A stretch of 13,180 bases of DNA from Candidatus Omnitrophota bacterium (GTDB lineage: Bacteria; Omnitrophota; Gorgyraeia; Duberdicusellales; 4484-171). The notes beneath the pieces were generated by a model, which worked only from the letters and a program-made list of their open reading frames with translations, was not told where the DNA came from and did no database searches. This document shows positions 7,916-13,180 of the stretch, one piece after another (position 1 is the first letter of the stretch; each line of letters begins with the position of its first letter). Where the stretch lies: contig JAMWDA010000025.1 of assembly GCA_023818995.1 (NCBI GenBank), forward strand, positions 1 through 13,180, written 5' to 3'. Both the position numbers and the translations under genes were made by a program.

Positions 7916-8863
7916 TCAGCTCCTTATAGAATCAAACAAAACACTTATAGACTCCTCCCTATGTATTCGCTTTATTGCCTCGGCAAAAAGTCTCCCTACG
8001 GATACAACCTTAATCTTATCTATCTTTTTCTCCTCACTTAAAGGTATAGAATTAGTAACAACTAAATAATCTATACAAGAACTCTCTATCTTTTTAACTG
8101 CATCTGAGGAAAGCACTCCATGAGTTACACAAGAAAAAATTTTTCCTGCACCATTATCTTTTAAAGCTTTTGCTGCTTCTACCAAAGAACTCCCTGTAGA
8201 AATTATATCATCTACCAAAATTACATTTTTATTTTTCACTTCTCCCAGTATATGCATAACTTCTGTACTATCTGGGGAATCCCTTCTTTTATCTACAATA
8301 GCTAAACTAGCAGAAAACTTCTTGGCATAAGCTCTTGCCATCTTAATTCCTCCTACATCGGGAGAAACAATAACTAACTTTTCTAATTTTATTTCTTTAA
8401 AATAATTGTAAAATACCTCTATAGCGTAAAGATGGTCCAAAGGGATATCAAAAAACCCTTGTAATTGACCAGCATGTAAATCAAGCGTTAAAACCCTACT
8501 CGCACCTGCTTCAGTAAGAAGGTTAGCTACTAACTTTGCTGTAATAGGAACCCTCGGCTGGTCCTTCCTATCCTGACGAGCATAACCAAAATAAGGGATA
8601 ACCGCGGTTAACCTCCAAGCAGAAGCTCTCTTCAAAGCATCGAGCATAATTAAAAGCTCCATAAGATTTTCATTAACCGGTGCGCAGGTAGATTGAATAA
8701 CAAATATATCTTTGCCTCTAACATTCTCTTCAATCTTAACCCTAATCTCTCCATCGCTAAACCTACTAACCATTGCTTTACCTAACTCTATACCAAGATG
8801 CTCACATATCTCTTTCGCCAATTTTAGATTAGAATTACCACTAAATATTAAAAGTTTATCCAT
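7916..8863 (-). CDS. prs: Ribose-phosphate pyrophosphokinase (PRPP synthase, class I)
   Basis: Makes PRPP from ribose 5-phosphate and ATP, the precursor of purines, pyrimidines, histidine, tryptophan and NAD. The 315 residues match class I enzymes. The sequence shows RFSDGEIRVKIEENVRG near the N-terminus, the ATP-site loop YFGYARQDRK (91-100), DLHAGQLQGFF (128-137), the catalytic flexible loop beginning DKRR (191-194) and the PRPP-binding motif VDDIISTG (217-224). It is two bases after glmU and two before rplY, so it is clearly cotranscribed with both. Ribose 5-phosphate is linked to the pentose phosphate pathway of which the transketolase upstream is part. Identification is secure. Confidence 0.98.
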   Translation of the reverse strand: MDKLLIFSGNSNLKLAKEICEHLGIELGKAMVSRFSDGEIRVKIEENVRGKDIFVIQSTCAPVNENLMELLIMLDALKRASAWRLTAVIPYFGYARQDRKDQPRVPITAKLVANLLTEAGASRVLTLDLHAGQLQGFFDIPLDHLYAIEVFYNYFKEIKLEKLVIVSPDVGGIKMARAYAKKFSASLAIVDKRRDSPDSTEVMHILGEVKNKNVILVDDIISTGSSLVEAAKALKDNGAGKIFSCVTHGVLSSDAVKKIESSCIDYLVVTNSIPLSEEKKIDKIKVVSVGRLFAEAIKRIHREESISVLFDSIRS

Positions 8864-8865
8864 AA

Positions 8866-10134
8866 TTAACCTTTTATCTTCTTAAATATCTTTGCCGGCA
8901 CTCCCACTACCACAGTATTAGGTTCTACATCTTTTGTAACCACAGAACCTGCTCCTGTCTTTGCTCTTTTACCTATTCTTACAGGAGCAACAATTACCGT
9001 ATCCGAACCTATAAATGCCTCATTCTCAATAAACGTTTTATTCTTCTTATATCCATCGTAATTAGCCACAACTGTTCCTGCACCAATATTAACTTTCTTA
9101 CCTACTGTGGTATCACCTACATAACTAAAATGTTTCATCCGCACTCCCTCACCTAATCTGCTGCAATTAATCTCAACAAAGTTACCCACACATACGTTAT
9201 CTTCTATCACGCTATCCTTTCTTATATGAACGAATGGACCCAATTTACAATTCCGACCAATTATAACATTCTTTTCTATAAAGGTAAAGGGGTAAACCAC
9301 TGTGTCTCTACCAATTTTAGTATCGTAACTAACAAAAGTAGTATCTGGATCTATAATAACTGCTCCTTTAGCTCTTAAATTATCAATAAATCTTTTATTC
9401 AACAATCTGTTTACCAGAGAAAGATTATCTTGGGTATTTACTCCTATAAGTTCATTAGGATCATCTAAGGTAAAACCTAAAATTTTTAATCCTCGGCGAT
9501 AGAAAATATTTACTATATCTGTTAGAAAATACTCTTTTTTCTTCTTATGACAAGTTATCTCTCCTAAACCATCAAAGAGAAATTTCTTTTTAAAACAGTA
9601 TATACCGCTATTAACCTCCTCCATCTTTACTTCATCTTCCAAATCTACTTTCTCAGCAATTCTCTCTATATTATTTTCTCTATCCCTAATAATCCTTCCT
9701 AAATCTGTTTTTTCTTTAAAATAAGCAGTAATAATAGAACAATGGGCATTTTCTTTAAAGAAATTTTTTATAAATTTTTTTATAGTTGATGGTGTAACCA
9801 AGGGAGTATCTCCACAAATGACTAAAACATTTTCGCTATCTGTTAATAATTCTTTAGCTGATTCCACAGCCTTAGCAGTTCCGTTTAATTCCCTTTGTAG
9901 AGAAAATTTAATATCGTGGTAAACTTTCTTTACTGCCTCCTCTAATAATTCTCTCTTATGTCCTGTTACTATAATTATATTATCTATATATTTTACTTTT
10001 CTTAGAGTGTCTAATATATAAAAAATAAGTGGTCTACCCCCTACTTCTAAAAGAACTTTTGGTAAGGTAGTTTTTGTTCTTTTACTCTTACCAGCAGCTA
10101 AAACTACCGCCGTAACTTTATTCTCTCCCATCAT
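8866..10134 (-). CDS. glmU: GlmU, bifunctional GlcNAc-1-P uridyltransferase / glucosamine-1-P acetyltransferase
   Basis: Makes UDP-GlcNAc, the common precursor of peptidoglycan and lipid A. The N-terminal nucleotidyltransferase domain (about 1-225) shows AVVLAAGKSKR with the conserved PKVLLE lysine, VICGDTPLV with the metal-binding aspartate, GTAKAV and NSGIYCF. The left-handed beta-helix domain (about 250-420) has hexapeptide repeats, NFVEIN, KHFSYVGD with His335 at the position of the acetyltransferase catalytic base, NIGAGTVVANYDG and GAGSVVTKDV. At 422 residues it is shorter than E. coli GlmU (456) and lacks the final arginine-rich extension. The glycine-rich loop reads GKSKR where the consensus is GxGTR, a mild variant. 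Two consecutive ATG codons (10134, 10131) are possible starts, and neither has a recognisable ribosome binding site upstream. The 105 bases before it, back to the tRNA, hold no promoter or terminator I can support. Confidence 0.95.
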   Translation of the reverse strand: MMGENKVTAVVLAAGKSKRTKTTLPKVLLEVGGRPLIFYILDTLRKVKYIDNIIIVTGHKRELLEEAVKKVYHDIKFSLQRELNGTAKAVESAKELLTDSENVLVICGDTPLVTPSTIKKFIKNFFKENAHCSIITAYFKEKTDLGRIIRDRENNIERIAEKVDLEDEVKMEEVNSGIYCFKKKFLFDGLGEITCHKKKKEYFLTDIVNIFYRRGLKILGFTLDDPNELIGVNTQDNLSLVNRLLNKRFIDNLRAKGAVIIDPDTTFVSYDTKIGRDTVVYPFTFIEKNVIIGRNCKLGPFVHIRKDSVIEDNVCVGNFVEINCSRLGEGVRMKHFSYVGDTTVGKKVNIGAGTVVANYDGYKKNKTFIENEAFIGSDTVIVAPVRIGKRAKTGAGSVVTKDVEPNTVVVGVPAKIFKKIKG

Positions 10135-10239
10135 TAAATTTTTACTTTACAAATGCCAAAATCAGAATATTAACAATAAATCCTCTAAACTTTGGTAAAC
10201 TTATCCTGCGTTTCTATTCGTTTATAATACCTTATCTTT

Positions 10240-10311
10240 CTGCCCGGTGAGGACTCGAACCTCAAAGCCGAGATCCAAATTCTCGTGTGTTACCAATTAC
10301 ACCACCGGGCA
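10240..10311 (-). tRNA. tRNA-Gln (anticodon TTG)
   Basis: A complete 72-base cloverleaf can be drawn by hand. The acceptor stem TGCCCGG pairs fully with CCGGGCA, and the D stem GTGT/ACAC has GG in its loop. The anticodon stem CGAGA/TCTCG encloses loop ATTTGGA, the variable loop is GCTT, and the T stem TGAGG/CCTCA encloses TTCGAGT. The anticodon TTG reads CAA and CAG. U1-A72 and discriminator G73 are tRNA-Gln features. No CCA is encoded (the next bases are AAAG), so CCA must be added by a nucleotidyltransferase. It lies in the same orientation as spoVG and glmU, 25 bases after the spoVG stop. Confidence 0.96.
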
Positions 10312-10325
10312 AATAGAATTCTATT
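10312..10325. repeat. 14-base perfect palindrome directly before tRNA-Gln
   Basis: AATAGAATTCTATT is self-complementary over all 14 bases and ends exactly one base before the 5' end of the tRNA. It is AT-rich apart from its centre. It could fold into a small hairpin in a precursor or bind a dimeric protein, but it may be chance. Function unknown. Confidence 0.4.
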
Positions 10326-10335
10326 AGTTAAAATT

Positions 10336-10365
10336 ATTAAAAACCAGTGGTAGTTTGACTATCAA
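10336..10365 (-). promoter_or_regulatory. Candidate sigma-70-type promoter for tRNA-Gln
   Basis: On the minus strand TTGATA (10360-10365) and TTTAAT (10336-10341) each match the -35 and -10 consensus at five of six bases and are 18 bases apart. Transcription would start near 10329, about 18 bases before the tRNA. The site lies over the last codons and stop of spoVG. In an AT-rich genome such matches occur by chance, so this is tentative. Confidence 0.35.
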
Positions 10366-10750
10366 AACTCTTTTTACTACTCTGAACTTCTTTCTCCTTG
10401 TAATAGGCATCAAGAACTTTTTTTTGTAAATAATCTCTGAATTCCTGAGTTATAGGATGGGCTAAATCCTGGTGTGTTCCTGTTTTATCCTGAGCGACAT
10501 CTCTGGGAGGAGGAGGTAATTGCACACCACAAGAACTGCAGTATCTAACCCCTACATCCGTCTTTTTACCACAGCGAGAGCAAAATTGTTTCATTTTCCT
10601 CGCTGGCATAGCAACAAAAAGTCCATTGTTGCCTTCGATAATTTTGATATTCCGCACTACAAAACAATTGTCAAAAGTGACGGTTACGTAAGCCTTAAGC
10701 CTTTTACCATCACCATTATGAAGAGAAACCCTTACTTCTGTAATCTCCAT
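10337..10750 (-). CDS. spoVG: SpoVG-family RNA/DNA-binding regulator with an inserted zinc ribbon
   Basis: SpoVG proteins are small nucleic-acid-binding regulators, known from Firmicutes and spirochaetes. The N-terminal half (about 1-54) has the family pattern: MEITEVRV, LKAYVTVTFDNCFVVRNIKI, then the signature EGNNGLFVAMPARK. Ordinary SpoVG continues within about eight residues to a conserved (R/Q)D-x-(A/T)HPI segment and a C-terminal helix. Here those parts (QDLAHPIT at 94-101, then a helix to about 121) are separated by a roughly 38-residue insert. The insert carries Cys57-x2-Cys60 and Cys71-x2-Cys74, a zinc-ribbon pattern, followed by a Pro-rich linker. At 137 residues it is longer than the usual 85-100. 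A strong GGGAGG ribosome binding site lies in the 14-base gap after ispE. The neighbours ispE and glmU match the Bacillus locus. The family call is firm; its targets are unknown. Confidence 0.92.
   Translation of the reverse strand: MEITEVRVSLHNGDGKRLKAYVTVTFDNCFVVRNIKIIEGNNGLFVAMPARKMKQFCSRCGKKTDVGVRYCSSCGVQLPPPPRDVAQDKTGTHQDLAHPITQEFRDYLQKKVLDAYYKEKEVQSSKKSFDSQTTTGF
10475..10588 (-). other. Zinc-ribbon insert inside SpoVG (residues about 55-92)
   Basis: The insert begins right after AMPARKMK and reads QFCSRCGKKTDVG, then VRYCSSCGVQLPPPP, then a polar linker before HQDLAHPI. Two CxxCG knuckles ten residues apart form a classic short zinc ribbon of the kind that binds nucleic acid or protein. 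Both flanking SpoVG halves remain recognisable and in frame, so this is a domain insertion and not a frameshift or a fusion at the end. Confidence 0.8.
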
Positions 10751-10764
10751 AGCAAACCTCCCTT

Positions 10765-11676
10765 TTAATAAGTTTGTGCTTCAAAAATAGACCATCCCTT
10801 ACTGCAAAATTCTTTTTTCAATGTTTCTTCTGCTTTTTGGTTGTATCTATTCAAAATTGTAAAAAAAGCACTCCCAGAACCGCTCATCATACAAAAAAAC
10901 CCCCTCCTTTCAAAGAACTCTTTTACGCTCTTTAAGTTAATATCCAAATTAAAAGCTTTTTTCTCTAAACAGTTGAAGCAAAATTTTTCTACCAATGATA
11001 AATCTCTCTGCTTTAATAAATAGATTAATATATTAACACGATTAATAAATTTTGTCAAACCTACTTTTGTGTTTTGATAAACTACCTTAGTAGATAATTT
11101 AATATTAGGATAGATAACAAGATAGTTTAGTTTAGTTTCCAAATCCAAACAGGTTACCTTTTCTCCTCTACCTTTTATATACCCCCAGGAAGTATCACTA
11201 AGAAAAAAATTAACATCGCTACCCAAAATAGCCCCTAATTTAAATAACTCCCTCTGAGGAACTCTTAAATCTAATAGTTTATCTATTCCCTTAAGAGTAA
11301 ACGCGGCATTAGAAGAACCTCCTCCCAAACCAGCACCAATAGGAATATTCTTCTTAAGAAGTATATTGAAACCGAAGGGTAAATTGAACCTTTCTTTGAT
11401 TAGTTTTGCTGCCTTAAAACACAAATTATCTTCGTTTTCCAATTCTTTATGGTTACAAAAAATATTTATTTTATTACTCTTATTAATACTTATGAACAAC
11501 TCATCAAATAGAGAAACTCTATTCACTAAGCTTTCTATCTTATGGAAACCATCCTTATACTTACCAATAATGTTAAGATATAAATTGATTTTGGCAGGAG
11601 AAATAACTTTAAGGGGAAGATTATTGAAGAATGAGTTCCTCTGCTCTTTGAGCGATATAGATGCTGGATAATTCAT
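10765..11676 (-). CDS. ispE: IspE, 4-diphosphocytidyl-2-C-methyl-D-erythritol kinase
   Basis: Phosphorylates CDP-methylerythritol in the MEP pathway of isoprenoid precursor synthesis, which ultimately supplies the undecaprenyl and quinone carriers. It is a GHMP-type kinase. SPAKINLYL is at 26-34, the ATP-binding loop PIGAGLGGGSSN at 112-123, LGSDVNFFLS with the catalytic Asp154, and the C-terminal glycine motif SGSGSAFF near 265. The product of 303 residues fits the family, but about 20 residues precede the conserved core, more than usual. The ATG at 11676 overlaps tktC by 56 bases. I found no in-frame ATG, GTG or TTG between it and the core motif, so it is the only standard start, although its ribosome binding site (AGGAG, 13 bases away) is weakly placed. 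IspE directly upstream of SpoVG recalls the Bacillus order. Confidence 0.95.
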   Translation of the reverse strand: MNYPASISLKEQRNSFFNNLPLKVISPAKINLYLNIIGKYKDGFHKIESLVNRVSLFDELFISINKSNKINIFCNHKELENEDNLCFKAAKLIKERFNLPFGFNILLKKNIPIGAGLGGGSSNAAFTLKGIDKLLDLRVPQRELFKLGAILGSDVNFFLSDTSWGYIKGRGEKVTCLDLETKLNYLVIYPNIKLSTKVVYQNTKVGLTKFINRVNILIYLLKQRDLSLVEKFCFNCLEKKAFNLDINLKSVKEFFERRGFFCMMSGSGSAFFTILNRYNQKAEETLKKEFCSKGWSIFEAQTY

Positions 11677-12550
11677 AGAGATCCATCAACTCCTGTGGCA
11701 AACCTGATTGTCCAAATCTATCCTTTACACCAACACTCTTTACTATCACCGGCTCACTATCAGCAACAACCTCACACACTGCTGAATATAATCCCCCTAT
11801 ACTTTGATGTTCTTCACATACTAATAACTTTCTATATTCTCTGGCAAGATTAACTATTAACTTTTTATCAATAGGTTTTATGGTATGCATATTTACAATT
11901 GTTGCTGAGTAACCTTTCTTTTTTAAAATCTGATTAGCGATCAATGCTTCATTAACCATTATTCCACAAGCAATGATTGCTAAATCTTTACCCTCTTCCA
12001 ATATATACCCTTCCCCTAAAACAAAATCTTTCTTATTATCTATAGTAGGAACTTTTGCCCTCCCTAATCTAATATAGAATGGACCTTCTGTTCTATAAGT
12101 AACCTTTATTGCTTCTCCTGCTTCGAGAGCATCGCAAGGAACAATTATTTTTATATTAGGTATTGGCCTTAAAAAAGCTATATCTTCTATCGCTTGATGG
12201 GAAGCACCATCTTCACCAACAGTTATCCCTCCATGAGTGGCTACTATCTTCACGTTAAGATTATTATAGCAGATAGTATTTCTTATTTGGTCTAATGGTC
12301 TGGCTGTAGCAAACATAGCAAAAGTAGAAACAAAAACAACTTTACCACAACTAGCTAACCCAGCTGCTATACCCATCATATTCTGTTCAGCAACCCCAAT
12401 ATTAAAAAATCTATCAGGGAACTCTTTAGCAAACAAAGATGTTCGTGTAGAAGAAGAAAGGTCAGCATCTAAAACCACTATTTCAGGATACAATTTACCC
12501 AATTCCCTAAGAACACTTCCATATATATCTCTTGCGTACAATAGTTCCAT
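11621..12550 (-). CDS. Transketolase, C-terminal subunit
   Basis: Carries the pyrimidine-binding and C-terminal domains of a transketolase split into two polypeptides. Transketolase moves two-carbon units between sugar phosphates in the pentose phosphate pathway. The 309 residues contain FNIGVAEQNMMG with Glu55, the residue that activates thiamine diphosphate. Further on are STFAMFATARPLDQIRN and VATHGGITVGEDGASHQ, typical of the pyrimidine domain. The C-terminal Rossmann-like domain is about residues 185-305 (EGKDLAIIACGIMVNEAL, VCEEHQSIGGLYSAV, VKDRFGQSG). It starts four bases after the N-terminal subunit ends, with GGGAG as ribosome binding site inside that gene. Split transketolases are common in bacteria and archaea. 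A related dehydrogenase E1 or DXS is unlikely, given the pairing and the motifs. Confidence 0.94.
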   Translation of the reverse strand: MELLYARDIYGSVLRELGKLYPEIVVLDADLSSSTRTSLFAKEFPDRFFNIGVAEQNMMGIAAGLASCGKVVFVSTFAMFATARPLDQIRNTICYNNLNVKIVATHGGITVGEDGASHQAIEDIAFLRPIPNIKIIVPCDALEAGEAIKVTYRTEGPFYIRLGRAKVPTIDNKKDFVLGEGYILEEGKDLAIIACGIMVNEALIANQILKKKGYSATIVNMHTIKPIDKKLIVNLAREYRKLLVCEEHQSIGGLYSAVCEVVADSEPVIVKSVGVKDRFGQSGLPQELMDLYELSSIYIAQRAEELILQ

Positions 12551-12554
12551 ATTA

Positions 12555-13180
12555 CTAATCTCCCAATTCTTTCAAAGCCAATTTCATTTCCTCCTCCGTA
12601 GGAGCTCTACCATGAAAATCTACTACACCCTCCATAAAAGATACTCCTTTGCCTTTAACCGTATGGGCAATAATCACTGTTGGTTTATCTTTGATTATCT
12701 TTGCTTGCTTAAAAGCATTTAACAACTCTTCTATACTATGACCATCACATTGAATCACGTTCCAGCCAAAGGATAACCATTTATCTTTAAGCGGCTCTAA
12801 ATTCATCACATCTTTCACTCTTCCATCTATCTGGAAACCATTGTAATCTATAATTGCACATAGATTATCCACTTTAAAATGTGAACAAGCCATAGCTGCT
12901 TCCCAAATATTACCCTCCTGAATTTCTCCATCGCCCAAAAGACAGTATACACGATAGTCTTTCTTATCAAGCTTACCCGCTAATGCCATACCCAACGCTA
13001 CACTCAAACCTTGTCCCAAAGAACCACTACTTACATCTATGCCGGGCACACGGCGGTCAAAATGTCCCTGAAGCATAGCTCCTAATCTTCTCAACTTCCA
13101 CAATTCCTCTATATCAAAATACCCACATAAAGCTAAAGCAGCATAAACTACAGGACAACAGTGCCCCTTAGAAAGATGGA
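12555..13180 (-). CDS. Transketolase, N-terminal subunit (5' end cut by window edge)
   Basis: Thiamine diphosphate pyrophosphate-binding half of the split transketolase. The frame is open to the right edge, giving 207 residues; the subunit is usually about 270-280, so some 65-70 N-terminal residues lie outside. The visible part begins HLSKGHCCPVVYAAL, where LSKGH holds a substrate/cofactor histidine. Next come QGHFDRRVPGIDVSSGSLGQ, then the cofactor motif GDGEIQEGN (about residues 82-90 of the fragment) ending in DYN after the usual spacing of about 30 residues, and HTVKGKGVSFMEG near the C-terminus. The true start is not in the window; an internal TTG at 13103 lies within the conserved domain and is not a start. 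Four bases separate it from the C-terminal subunit, so the two should be made together. Confidence 0.94.
   Translation of the reverse strand, partial: HLSKGHCCPVVYAALALCGYFDIEELWKLRRLGAMLQGHFDRRVPGIDVSSGSLGQGLSVALGMALAGKLDKKDYRVYCLLGDGEIQEGNIWEAAMACSHFKVDNLCAIIDYNGFQIDGRVKDVMNLEPLKDKWLSFGWNVIQCDGHSIEELLNAFKQAKIIKDKPTVIIAHTVKGKGVSFMEGVVDFHGRAPTEEEMKLALKELGD

Noticed and set aside
10131..10159. TTGGCA and TTAATG spaced by 17 bases before glmU, resembling a promoter
   Set aside because: The -10 match is poor and overlaps the glmU start codons, so transcription would begin inside the gene.
10135..10239. Rho-independent terminator after tRNA-Gln
   Set aside because: There is no GC-rich inverted repeat followed by a T run on the minus strand; GTTTA occurs twice as a direct repeat, not as a hairpin.
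10276..10282. G37 next to the tRNA-Gln anticodon instead of the A37 of E. coli tRNA-Gln
   Set aside because: As far as I recall, G37 occurs in tRNA-Gln(TTG) of several bacterial lineages, so it is not evidence of a different amino acid identity; the other identity elements fit glutamine.
1..13180. Mobile elements, CRISPR arrays, toxin-antitoxin or defence genes, riboswitches
   Set aside because: Essentially all of the window is covered by recognisable housekeeping genes. I saw no transposase motifs, regularly spaced repeats, target duplications or structured leaders.

Overview
The window is a 13.2 kb, AT-rich stretch in which every convincing gene lies on the minus strand. I count sixteen protein genes and one tRNA, so transcription runs from high coordinates to low. 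The content points to a diderm bacterium that makes LPS: it has lpxD, bamA and a Skp/OmpH chaperone. It also carries spoVG and an ispE-spoVG-glmU-prs-ctc-pth gene order familiar from Bacillus subtilis. That mix, with the low GC and a SpoVG carrying a zinc ribbon, fits an uncultured lineage such as Omnitrophota or a neighbouring candidate phylum. The phylum is an inference, not something the sequence proves.

Layout in transcription order. First comes a split transketolase (N-terminal subunit cut by the right edge at 13180, then the C-terminal subunit) followed by ispE: central carbon and isoprenoid metabolism. Next are spoVG with an internal four-cysteine zinc ribbon, then tRNA-Gln(TTG). After a gap of about 105 bases come glmU (UDP-GlcNAc), prs (PRPP), rplY/ctc (ribosomal L25) and pth (peptidyl-tRNA hydrolase). 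These run into the classic rpsF-ssb-rpsR-rplI-dnaB block (ribosomal proteins S6, S18 and L9, single-strand DNA-binding protein, replicative helicase). Last come bamA, skp/ompH and lpxD (outer membrane assembly and lipid A synthesis), with lpxD cut by the left edge.

The genes are tightly packed. Several junctions are 4-base ATGA or GTGA overlaps (rplY/pth, rpsR/rplI, rplI/dnaB, skp/lpxD), and tktC/ispE overlap by 56 bases. The only gaps wide enough for separate control flank the tRNA. The window therefore looks like one or two long housekeeping transcripts that join precursor supply (PRPP, UDP-GlcNAc, isoprenoids), translation, replication and envelope assembly.

I see no mobile element, CRISPR array, phage gene or defence system, and no stretch of 300 bases without a gene. 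The most unusual item is the SpoVG with an inserted zinc ribbon. Lesser ones are an SSB without the usual acidic-aromatic C-terminal tip and the join of a Bacillus-type gene block to an outer membrane block.
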